This document shows, piece after piece, positions 13,701 through 22,575 of a stretch of DNA of 64,000 nt. The stretch spans positions 8,994,388 to 9,058,387 of the forward strand of contig OZ025219.1 in the NCBI GenBank assembly GCA_964019055.1. Direction: 5' to 3'. Position numbers and translations under genes: made by a program. This DNA comes from Anthopleura xanthogrammica (Eukaryota > Cnidaria > Anthozoa > Actiniaria > Actiniidae). Below the pieces are notes generated by a model that was given only the letters and a program-made list of their open reading frames with translations, did not search any database and was not told the DNA's origin. The stretch's first letter is position 1. Every line of letters starts with the position of its first letter.

Positions 13701-16339
13701 CATCATCATCATCATCACTACCATCCCTTCATCTTCATCATCGTTGCCGTTATCACTTCTAACATCAACTATTATCATTAATCTCATTCATCATCAACAA
13801 TATTGTCTCCATTATCACATCATCGTCTTCATCATCATCGTCACCACCCAACCAACTTTACATCATCATATCATCTTCATCACTATTATCATTACATCTC
13901 CATCATCGTCACCATCATCACTTCCGCCATCAGCCATCATCATCATGAGTACCACCAGAATCATCATCATCATCATTGCTATTATTATTTTTAACAAAAT
14001 CTAACAACTACCATCTTCACTTTATTCAAGTATATTAACCTTAATCCCGCTAAGCACTACTAACATCAATAACTAAATAACTCCCTCACTATCATAACCA
14101 TCGTGTTTGCAATCATTCTGTTTCCTTTTAAAGGGTGAAGACTCTTCCAAGGACAGTAAAGAAGCCTTGAAGAACGCCAAGGCAAATGAAGAGGTTGAAG
14201 AGAAGCCTTCCTATTATAGCAGGCGAGCGCGCCATGAAAGGGACTCCGCTTCTGATGACTCCTCCAAGGTACACTACATATGAAATGTACTTAGAATATG
14301 ATGACTAGATGATGTTGATACAGTTGCTGATTATGATGATTGTATTAGTGACGTTAGGCATGATAATGATGGTGATTGACTGATAATTTTTTTTTTATAA
14401 TAACTGTTTAATGATGATGTTGATGATTGCTGTCGATGAAGAGGATGATGATGATCAGTATTGATGGTTACGATGGCATTGATGATAGTGATGATGATGA
14501 TTATAATTATAATAGTAATAATGGCTGATGATGGACGTAGATGTAGATGATGTAGAGATGACTTTGGTGATGGTCGTGTTGATGATGATGACTGCTGATG
14601 ATGGTGATGTTGATAGTGATAAGTGATAGTGATTATGATGTTGATGATGATATTATCTAGAGCAGCAGTATGCCTGTGCAAACTTTATAACCGATTCACA
14701 AAATATAAGCCTAATCCAACGAAACCATTTGCTCATTTTCATTTTCGTACACAGACTACGGACAGGATACGAGGATCAAGGTAATAATCATATCTCTTTC
14801 ATTTTTTCATTTTCCATTTGTTCATATTTCCACTTCACAAAAACTTTGAATTGATTTGTATATGGATGGGGAAAATGTACGGTATAGTAGTGTATGGACG
14901 TTCTGTCCCGCGGCGATGAATGTTGCAGAAATTTGTTCAGTCAGCAGATTCATCTTGAGTTAGTCATGCCTGACTTTGATCAGTCCAGAGGTTTGCAGAG
15001 TCGATCTGCGAGTTACTGTACCCTACTTAAATCAGCCCAGCAGTTGTTTCAGGATTCGATAAAATTTGACCCAAGCTTGGGAGGTTGTGTGAGTGGTGTG
15101 CCTATAGGGAGGGGAGTGCGATTGTTGAAGTTCCGTTGTTACAAGTTATTAATGGTCTTGTGAAATCTTTTTTAACAGAGGTACAGCTACGGGTATGGGA
15201 GCAGCTACGGACTCACGCGTTCCTCTCAGTACGGCCAAGGTATGTCACACAATGACTTGACAACTTTTCATTTGATGTTTCATCCTCATACGATAACCAT
15301 TTCTTATGGAAAGCCATTTCAATGTTACGTTCTATATATCAGTTACCTTACGTTTCCCACTCATATAAAAACCGCTCTTTACGATACTAATGATGACAAA
15401 ATGTGATGGTTGTCAACAGGACAATACTATACGAGTTACCGAGACCGATCCCAAAAAACTACAAGTCCAATTACAAGAAGCTCATATAGAGATACAACAA
15501 TACAAAGTGAAACTAGAGACTACTATGCAGGTACGTAATACCTCGGGTGTCCCTTCCATTCTACTGATTATGTTCATTAAACTGTCAGTGGCACGTTATA
15601 CTTATAGTTATCTTTGTACTACAATAATAATGACCTTTATTAAGATAGTTAAATATCAATGCAGATACAGAATTCCTGTGGTGTTCCTTGCACTATGTTG
15701 ATTGTGACCCTTATCCTTGCACCATGATGATCAGTACCCTTGTTGTTCCGTGCCGTGCCTCCCTGTTGGGGGTACTAATGTTACGTCTTTGTGATTTAGG
15801 AAAAAGAAAAGCTAGAGCAAAAACTTACTCAATTAACTGAAGACCTGAAGGTATGTGTCTGAAGTACAGCGCGTGATATGATGAGAATGAGAATGAGAAT
15901 GATGATGATGATGAGTCCTGATAATGATGATGACTCTTGATGATGATGTTGATTTTGATGATCCTGATGGTGATGAAGATGGCGATAGTGATGTTCATGA
16001 GTGTGATGAATGGTGATGATGATGATTCGTGATGGTAATTTTGATGATCGTGATGATGATAATAATGGTCATGGTGCTGATCGTGTTGTTGATGGTGTTG
16101 ACGATGATGATGATGATGAAAACGATGTTTTGTACCGAAAAATTGTAACAGCAGTTGGTGTTGCCGTTGATTATAATGTTAAAAATAAAAGATCAAAACA
16201 ATCTTTGGAAATGACTTTAACACTCGCATCTATCTTTTTCCAGCAATTAAATGACTTGAAATCAGAGAATTCACGACTGAAAGAAGAAAACGGTGCGCTG
16301 ATTCGAGTTATAAGTAAGTTATCGAAGCCTCCAACGTGA
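3878..16339 (+). CDS. PPP1R12A: Myosin phosphatase targeting subunit (MYPT/PPP1R12), 3' part, multi-exon
   Basis: In animals MYPT carries PP1 to myosin light chain and is inhibited by ROCK-type phosphorylation. Proposed exons: 3878-4727, 8277-8346, 10668-11141, 14134-14268, 14755-14780, 15179-15239, 15420-15530, 15800-15850, 16244-16339 (stop TGA). They encode about 624 aa: an acidic Ser/Glu stretch (SESETESETETETSSEEES), a Ser/Thr-rich linker, an Arg/Glu/Lys helix, an RRGTGV site and a C-terminal coiled coil ending ENGALIRVISKLSKPPT, almost the vertebrate MYPT1 end. Phases agree from exon 3 to the stop. Exon 1 ends in phase 0 but exon 2 needs two leading bases, so a small exon between 4728 and 8276 is probably missing from my model, or one border is wrong. 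The ankyrin repeats and PP1-binding motif are not in the window, so the gene is 5'-partial. A single MYPT in this animal could equally be orthologous to all vertebrate PPP1R12 paralogs. Confidence 0.88.
5374..6112 (+). repeat. (GAT)n minisatellite with 98-bp higher-order unit
   Basis: The left part is irregular gatgatgatggtgatggtaa repeats interspersed with gatgttgg. From about 5785 a 98-bp unit beginning gggtagtggcaatgagg recurs at 5785, 5883, 5981 and 6079, exactly 98 bp apart. The long His/Ile/Ser-rich minus-strand frames across it are repeat artefacts. Confidence 0.9.
6763..6898 (+). mobile_element. Foldback MITE, family 1
   Basis: The element is flanked by TA on both sides: ta|tagaccccttgcagcac at the left and gtgaaaggggtcta at the right. 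The arms are the inverted gcagctcaatttggagga / tcctccaaattgagctgc. TA at the borders suggests a Tc1/mariner-type target preference (inference). Confidence 0.85.
8347..10667 (+). other. MYPT intron, no recognised element
   Basis: AT-rich intron with only short chance frames and a small (CATC)n run at 10571-10590. I see no exon or repeat family here. Confidence 0.5.
10668..11141 (+). CDS. PPP1R12A: MYPT exon: ER/K helix and inhibitory phosphorylation site
   Basis: The exon has 158 codons and is phase 0 at both ends (acceptor cttccag, donor gtacgc). The centre is an uninterrupted Arg/Glu/Lys-rich block (RKRLEREREREEREKEEKEK and onward), a composition typical of single alpha-helices, as in the charged region of vertebrate MYPT1. 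It ends with LREDRRGTGVAYMPPEE, aligned with the second inhibitory Thr site of MYPT1 (RRSTGV). Here Gly replaces the Ser before Thr, but the basic residues and target Thr are kept. The splice border falls eight residues after that Thr, as in the downstream paralog. Confidence 0.85.
11405..11690 (+). repeat. Tandem repeat, about 105-bp unit, three copies
   Basis: Three successive copies of a unit carry gtacgtgtgttccgtag, then tttcccatt, then acacagcgtgctatgatgta, then aaccatagccgtaaaatctt. The middle copy lacks a short tattcttgcat segment. It lies in the MYPT intron between 11142 and 14133. Confidence 0.85.
12466..12746 (+). mobile_element. Foldback MITE, family 5
   Basis: Inverted arms: cgagcaacaaaatcgtgcaa (12503 on) and ttacacgattttgttgctcg (ending 12706), with more inner inverted gcaacaaaattttgttg pieces. 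A related copy lies in ZFC3H1 intron 3 (40498-40742). Confidence 0.75.
13563..14000 (+). repeat. (CAT)n microsatellite upstream of MYPT exon 14134-14268
   Basis: Degenerate catcatcat / atcaccatc repeats interspersed with cttctaacatcaactatta. The tract ends about 130 nt before the exon and is complementary in motif to the tract after the exon. Confidence 0.85.
14134..14268 (+). CDS. PPP1R12A: MYPT exon (45 codons, frame-neutral)
   Basis: The exon has acceptor ttttaaag and donor gtacac and is phase 0 on both sides, so skipping it keeps the frame. It encodes a Ser/Asp/Lys-rich peptide starting GEDSSKDSKEALK and containing EKPSYYSRRARHERDS. It replaces the post-phosphosite acidic linker of vertebrate MYPT1. 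It is flanked by a (CAT)n tract upstream and a (GAT)n tract downstream. Confidence 0.75.
14330..14660 (+). repeat. (GAT)n microsatellite downstream of MYPT exon 14134-14268
   Basis: Degenerate gatgatgatg / gttgatgatg repeats starting about 60 nt after the exon. Opposite strand polarity to the tract upstream of the same exon. Confidence 0.85.
14954..15072 (+). mobile_element. SINE tail fragment in MYPT intron
   Basis: Two diverged 57-bp tail units (gagttagtcatgcctgactt with gatcagtccagagg; gatctgcgagttac with aaatcagcccagcagttg) ending gattcgataaaatttgac. It is a 5'-truncated copy of the SINE seen at 1103 and lies about 105 nt before the tandem acceptor at 15178. Confidence 0.7.
15179..15239 (+). 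CDS. PPP1R12A: MYPT small exon with tandem acceptor
   Basis: The acceptor region reads aacagag, so AG ends at both 15178 and 15180. With the 26-bp exon 14755-14780 before it, only the upstream AG (26+61 = 87 nt) keeps the frame of the leucine-zipper exons. The downstream AG (26+59 nt) opens a different frame reading RYSYGYGSSYGLTRSSQYGQ, which runs through 15420-15530 and stops in the next exon at 15838-15840. The Tyr/Ser/Gly-rich reading resembles the Tyr/Ser segment of MYPT1 better than the zipper-compatible frame does. Confidence 0.6.
15420..16339 (+). CDS. PPP1R12A: MYPT C-terminal coiled coil / leucine zipper exons
   Basis: Three phase-0 exons (15420-15530, 15800-15850, 16244-16339) encode TDPKKLQVQLQEAHIEIQQY, EKEKLEQKLTQLTEDLK and QLNDLKSENSRLKEENGALI, followed by RVISKLSKPPT and TGA. 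The heptad leucines and the ENGALIRVISKLSK terminus are diagnostic of the MYPT leucine zipper, which in vertebrates mediates dimerisation and binding to cGMP-dependent kinase. A (GAT)n tract lies in the last intron. Confidence 0.9.
15878..16120 (+). repeat. (GAT)n microsatellite in last MYPT intron
   Basis: gatgatgatgatgagtcctg-type repeats with gatggtgatg variants. A chance frame through it joins the last exon, but the exon starts at the tttttccag acceptor at 16243. Confidence 0.85.
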
Positions 16340-17014
16340 CCATAGCAACAAGTCCAAAAGAATATATATATACATAACAATATATATAAAAACAAAGCCT
16401 ATCTAGGTATTTTAGTGTTCTTTCAATTGGCCGATATTCAGGGGAAAAATACTGAACCATATCAACCGTACTGGAGGACATCTAGTAATTTTGTCGGGGT
16501 CTCTACCCCTGTAGGGCTGTTTTTGTAAGCCTAAGAGGGGTAGGGTAGGTATTATGATGCTTCTTGATATGTGTTGAAATGGATATTGTTATGATTAGTC
16601 GTGTAGATATTCAATTACTAAGAAAAAAGCAATGAATAAGATCTTAAATAGCTAACAAGATTTCAACGTGCCGTGCCAACTGGGCTCGCAACCCCACACT
16701 ATTGACGTCTGACAATTATTTTGTACTTCAAAGAAATGTAAGTGGGTTGCCTGTGTCTTTTGGTTCGATGCGTATGCAAGGTAGTTTTATATATATAATA
16801 TTATTATTCAATGTCGATGTATTTGTGTTATTATTAATATCTATTAATGTTTATTATTATTATTATTATTAGGGTATAAGCAGTTAACTATCTTCTAGTT
16901 TCGTTTCTAGTGAAAATGAAAAAAACTTTTCTTTAGTTCTCAGTATTTTCGTCACGTTTTGTGCCGGCAGGAAGAGCGATTGGTTTTTGCCCTGTTTTTC
17001 TAATAACAAACGAA

Positions 17015-17020
17015 AATAAA
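17015..17020 (+). terminator. Candidate polyadenylation signal for the MYPT gene
   Basis: AATAAA lies about 680 nt after the MYPT stop codon at 16339. It is the first canonical hexamer I found downstream on this strand. Confidence 0.35.
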
Positions 17021-17039
17021 GTGCAACAAATCGAAAAAT

Positions 17040-17170
17040 ATTTCACCGCGCGCCTACGGTCGAGAAATTTATTGTACAGCGGCTACTTGTAGAATTTATG
17101 CATAATGAGATGACGTCATGCGCGCGCACTGCAGAACCGAAAAACTAAAACCCGCCCCGCGTGTCGTGCG
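17040..17170. promoter_or_regulatory. CpG-rich patch with CRE-like palindrome
   Basis: The stretch contains cgcgcgcctacggtcg, tgacgtcatgcgcgcgcac and cccgccccgcgtgtcgtgcg, clearly richer in CpG than the surroundings. It could be an orphan promoter or enhancer. No start codon with a long frame follows it on either strand. Confidence 0.3.
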
Positions 17171-18299
17171 CTTTGCGGGAATTCGGAACTACAGGCAGAA
17201 TTCTCTTGATCAAAAAAACATGAATTTTTTGAAGACTGCTAATAAATCGTAAGATAAATAATTTAAACTGAATTTGTAAGAGTCAAGTTGTTTGTATTCG
17301 TGGCAGTGGCTTTTTTTCCGATTGATTTTATAATAAAAATGTGTAAAATTGAAAATATATAAATAGAAAAATATATATCTAGATCTGGGACAGGAATCGT
17401 CTTGTCTTCCTTCCGGCCAAACGATAAGTAACTATAACAACGAGGGTAAAGTAGCATGAAATACTGAATGATGCTGCCTGTTAGAGGATTATATTAATAG
17501 ACCTCGTTTGTCATAGCTCACTCATCCCCCACCCCTCCCCTTTATTTCAGGGCATCCGATTTTGAGCTTAGTCACGGGATTTGGTGAACGTTTCGGGCTA
17601 CGAGACCTATTAAATCATTGCTTTAGTGAAAAAAGGAGTTTAGTTTTATATGATGAAAACCTAACGAATATGGGAAAAACTAAAATGTATCCGCCTCGCG
17701 TTCGGCGGGAAAAACTCTTTTTCGAGGTTAGACAATAATATATCGTTCTTCAAGATAGCCGTCACTCGTTTGCATCCAAAGGTAGAGAGAACAGCTTTGA
17801 AATATCTAGGTTAGCAATTTGTGTCCTGCGAATTTTTCCGTAGGTGTTCCCCAGGGATTTAACTTTGGTCCTTCGGATTCATTATTGTCAATTTAATTTC
17901 ATTATCAAAACCTTTAGCATATCTAGCATATTTAAAATTAAGGTAGCACAACCCATAGTTTCCATAGCAACAGTGATAGTTTGCAAGCGAGTGCACGCTA
18001 CATTGAGGAACGGAGTTTCCAAGGAGATGGAAAAAGCTGATTATTTTCAATGTTTATGTAGTTATAATAAAACTAAGCATTAAGTGAACTGACCAAGCCA
18101 ATGGTCACAAAGACAATTCACTGTATTGGATATTCCAATTTTCTGTAATACAATATTTTGGCCTTTGATATATCTATTAAAGCTCTTCTATAAAGTCCTG
18201 CGTCTGGTCTTTGAATGGGGATGGAATACTAAAACTTGTGCTTCCATTTAAGAAAGCACAGGTAATGGGTGCTGCTGCAAACATTTTGTCCATTTAAAC

Positions 18300-18535
18300 A
18301 AAAATTGTGTTGCGCAAAGCTCTAAAAGGTGTGAAGTCCTTTGTACAAAATGACATTTCAATACATATAGCATCGCGAGAAAAATACCTTTTTCAACATT
18401 TGCGCAAAATTTATTGTGTTGCGCACGTTCTAGAAAAGTGTTGCTCCTTTAGAAGTGACATCACAATACATTTAGTATCGCGGGAAATAGCAAAAAAGCT
18501 TTTTGCGCAAAAATTGCTGGTGTTGCAAAAGGTCT
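18300..18535 (+). repeat. Tandem repeat, about 115-bp unit, two copies
   Basis: Two copies share gtgttgcgcaaagctcta / gtgttgcgcacgttctaga, then gtgacatcacaatacat-type sequence, atagcatcgcgagaaa / tagtatcgcgggaaat and tttgcgcaaaa. No known family recognised. Confidence 0.7.
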
Positions 18536-19679
18536 AGGAAGGTGTGGCTTTGTCGATTTCAAACTTCAAGCTGAGAACCACGATACCGATCATATCTGGC
18601 GCATTCTCCGCTAACCATCTGCGCTCTCTCAAACTAGCCAACTTAAAAGCTCCACTAATTGTACCCAAATTATAGTGACCTATATACCCATTGCGGCGCC
18701 TCCTCAGAACAATAAATATAATCTGCTCTTTGGTCACAGACGCGATTACTGTGACTTGCGACAGCTACTGTTATCAGTATGGGTGTTGGTGCTCTTTAAA
18801 TAAAATCCATTGATTGATACTCCATATTCATTACGCTTTAAAATAATAAAAGACTCTAATTATCAAGATGCGCTGTCACTCATATCTTCAATCATCAGGT
18901 ATGGAATTGCATTATGATGTATCTTCTGATTTTCCACCTTAGCAATTACCAAAAACTGCACGAATTAACGCCGCCATAATTTTCACCATCAGTTTTAAAC
19001 CGGTTGAATACAAAATAGAAAGCTCAGGAATGCTATCGAAGAGTTTTTCACTTGCGTCAAAAAGGTGGTCGACAATGATATTGAAATCTCACAGGTGAAA
19101 GACAAGATATTTGGCAAGTGTCTGGAGTAATATAAGTAGGGGATCTCATCTCGCAATCCTTGGATTACAACTTTGGTATGCAGATAACCAAGAGAATCAT
19201 TCACAGGCTACTCAGTCAGCTGTCCGCACAGTCCGCAAGTCTAACGATGACTGGCCTTCGTTTTAACTCTGCCTCAAGTGAAGATTTTTATTATAGTTTC
19301 CTTTTTCTTTTTTTTACGAGTTTAAATATTTCGATGAGGTTCTATGGCGTGATGTATCGAATACAGTCAAAAACAACTTCTATGAGAGCTTTTAAACCTT
19401 TAATAAGGTTGGTATATAAGCCCGGTGATAAAACTTGACCCATCTAGTGGTTCGCGCAATATTGAAGTGCTTTGTATAAATCCATATTGACCCATCAGAC
19501 AGTGAACTATTTGGTTCTATAGGGTCAAACACGCTCCAGAAAGCTTCTTATCAATCCTTTCCGATCAGAATACGAACAGAAAATATTACTAAAGCCATGT
19601 TGAAATGTCTTGTTTTGAAGCTGAGCTTGTTTCTGATGACCTGAACTTTTTCTCAGCTCAAAAATTGCATGGTTGTGGA

Positions 19680-20220
19680 TTGTTGTCGTGATGTTAGTTG
19701 TGGTCAGTGTGGGTTGTTGTGATAATTGGTTGTTATTGCTGTGGTGTTGGTTGTGGTCGTGGTCGTGGGTATATATGTGATGGTGCAGCTCAGAGGGAGC
19801 TAAGGATTCCCTCCGCCCGGCATATGATGGGGGTTGTTGTGTTGTTGTTGTTGTTGTGGTGGTGGTGGTGGTGGTTGTGGGTGATTGTGATAGTTGGGTG
19901 GTTGTGGTTGTAGGCTGTTGTAGAGGTAATGGCGGTGGTTGTGGGGTCAGCGATCAGTGGTTGTGGGTTGTTGTTGTGGCGGTTTTATGTTTGGTTATGG
20001 CTGCAGTTGCACTGAGTTATTGATGAGTTATTGATGCAATATTGATGGTTACCTTAGATACAATTCAGGTTATCTGTAGTTAATTGCATGGTGTTGGTTT
20101 TGATTCCAGTCGTGGCTGTCGGTACGTGGTGGATTGTTTTTGTTGTCGTTACGTTGTAGTTGTATTGGTTTATTGTCGTTGTCGTTGTTTTTGTGGTTGC
20201 AGTTATTGTTGAAAATAAAA
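19680..20220 (+). repeat. TTG/GTGG-rich low-complexity DNA
   Basis: Irregular gttgttgttg, gtggtggtggtggttgtgg and tgtcgttgtcgttg runs. Open frames here are compositional only. Confidence 0.8.
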
Positions 20221-21549
20221 CAGTTAAATAAAACAACTTTGCCGCGCTACTGATGTTGTGAACTATGTGCGCTTCATAGGTATTTCAGTGCGCGGATAAT
20301 CAACAAAACTGAGCACGTGACTCTGAACTGAACTACGCCCAGAGACGACGCAATGTGACATCAGATGTGCGTCATTATGCATTGCTTGCATTCGCCATGC
20401 GCTTTGAGATTTCAGAATACCATTGCTGTTTTTCCTCCTTTTAAGAAATGTCGAGTCCGGTCGAGGAGGTGATTATGTTACGCAGACTGGCTACGATAGA
20501 GTTTTTTCTTTGGGGTTCTTTCCATGGAATAGTAGCCTAAGGGGCCAACGAAGAAACGACGGGGATGGGGTTCCCCCAGGCGGGAAACCTTTAATTCTTT
20601 AAGCTCTTTTCAATCGGGGGGATGGGGGTACGTTTTGCCCACTTTGATGAAAGGAAGCTGAGTAACAAGAGAATTCGAAACATGTGCTGTAATCACTGTG
20701 AAAAATAACATCCATTTCCTTCCTCCATTTGGATTTCTCTTTTCCGGTAACCTACCAAAAAACTAACTTACTCAAAATGAAAACACGCGCAAAAATAATT
20801 AATTACGTAATGATGAAAAAAGAAGTTTCGTAACTAGTAACCTGAAAATAAAATTTTGGTAAGATTTACAATCTGAGCAGAATCTAGGTAATTTATTTGT
20901 CAAAGGTCGCCAGAAAAACACAAGGTAAATGCTGAAAATAGACGAACCAGCATGTTACCCGCCAAGGAAGACCAAATACGGTCTGGCGAGAGAGGAACGC
21001 GGGTAATAATCAGCACATCCGGTATAGTTATAGCTAGAGCGCCAAGGGCGATATGCTAATTATAGATGAGTAGTGATTTGTTCAGAGTTATATTTAGATA
21101 ATGCGCGTATTCTTTGTAATTTGGATTCTTCGTTTGTTTATGCTTTGAAGTTTTTTAGATTTTTTTTTTCTGATTCCTTTCTCGTTTCTTTCCGGGCTTT
21201 CTTTCTTTCTTTCTTCATTTCAGACCACATGACCATTCGCTTGAGCATTGTATAAACAATAAACTCATGCATTCAGTTTGGTTCAGTGTTGTCCCATTTC
21301 GGACCACATGACCAATCCCTTGAGTATTGTCTCAATGTTGTCCTATTTTAGCCCACATGACCATTCCCTTGAGTATGGGTATGTTATCGTTAATACTAAT
21401 GAACGTCTTATAATCATTGCTTTCGATATGTCCATTGTTATTCCATCTTACGTCATTCAGTGTTATTGGTATTGTTATAGTTATTGTTATTTATCTCAAT
21501 CGGCTGTCGTTATCGTTATCACATCTCCATCATCTCGTCATCGTTATCG

Positions 21550-21850
21550 AGTATCTTCTTCGTTATCGTTACAGAACTATAACCGTTACTGTGCGTGAAC
21601 GTTATCATCATTTATAAATGAAGATAACAGTAGAGTGCAAACAATATATCCTTGAAATACAAATTCCTAAATAGTACAAAATAGTAATGATTAAACAATA
21701 GAAAACAATAGAATTTGCACAAAATTGTACTATTTAGTAATTACTTATTCAGTGAATCATTAATTTATTAAATAATGTTTCACGGATATATTGTTTGCAC
21801 TCTAAGGCAGCACGGTAACGGTAATAGTAACGAGAACGAAGAAGATACTA
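21550..21850. mobile_element. Nested foldback element
   Basis: The inner inverted ends are agagtgcaaacaatatat (21632 on) and atatattgtttgcactct (ending 21803). The outer inverted arms are agtatcttcttcgttatcgt (21550 on) and aacgagaacgaagaagatac (near 21831). The inner element seems to sit inside an older foldback. Confidence 0.75.
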
Positions 21851-22269
21851 ATATCCTATAAACATTTTCAATCCTTGATTTCCTAGAGATAAGCATCTAC
21901 AAATACAGTTCTGTTATAGATTACATCTGTGGTCTCTAGCTAACCTGTGCAATGATTACGGAATTCAGTAAGACCTTGTGGTTTGGCTGAAGATTAAGTA
22001 TGGTTATAATTAATTTTGTGGTTGACGTTACTTATTCACTGTAATCATGGTTACGATTTTAAGGGATAAAAAATTATTTTTCTATGCGAAAAAATATGAC
22101 TCTACATCTTCGTCATTCAGGGAACTTTTGTCGTCAAATATCCCGGGAAATTCGAAAAATCTGTTACTAAGATGACTTGCGCACCAATGCCAACGAAATA
22201 AGTATATAAGCAGTACAGTAAAGCCGTAGTATATCAATTTCACCCGGGCCGTATTGAGTTTGTAAAGTC

Positions 22270-22575
22270 TAGATTCAGCCAATCAGAACGCGCGGGTGGA
22301 TAATTTGGCCGTGGCACTTGACGCATGCGCATTGGCTCCAAATCATAAATTGTGTGGAAAAATCCATACGTGCAGATTGGAGTCTAGTTTGTTTTTCACT
22401 GATTTTTCATCCTTTAAAGCTGAATTCAGCTCTCATAAGGCGCTATTACCTCGTTAGAGACCTGAACTTGAAGCCAGAGGTGTTGATTTGTTCGCTCATG
22501 TCATAGCGAGAGCGACAAAGTGCTTCAAATTTATTCTTTAAAGTAAAGGCCCGGGAGTCGAGAGTGAGTGGAAAT
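22270..22575 (+). promoter_or_regulatory. Putative promoter of the stand-alone MYPT-like gene
   Basis: The stretch is richer in CpG than its surroundings. It has a CCAAT box (gccaatcag, 22277-22285), an NRF1-like palindrome (acgcatgcgcat, 22321-22332) running directly into an inverted CCAAT (attgg), and a YY1-like aatATGGCGG that overlaps the start codon at 22576. These are common elements of TATA-less animal housekeeping promoters. The start of transcription cannot be read from sequence. Confidence 0.45.

Larger units (their letters stand above)
16340..22269. other. Spacer between the two MYPT-type genes
   Basis: Six kilobases without a credible exon. It contains a CRE-like tgacgtca (17111-17118) in a CpG-rich patch at 17040-17170, a tandem repeat at 18300-18535, TTG/GTGG-rich low-complexity DNA at 19680-20220, remnants of family-2 MITE at 21220-21375 and a nested foldback at 21550-21850. 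Confidence 0.6.
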
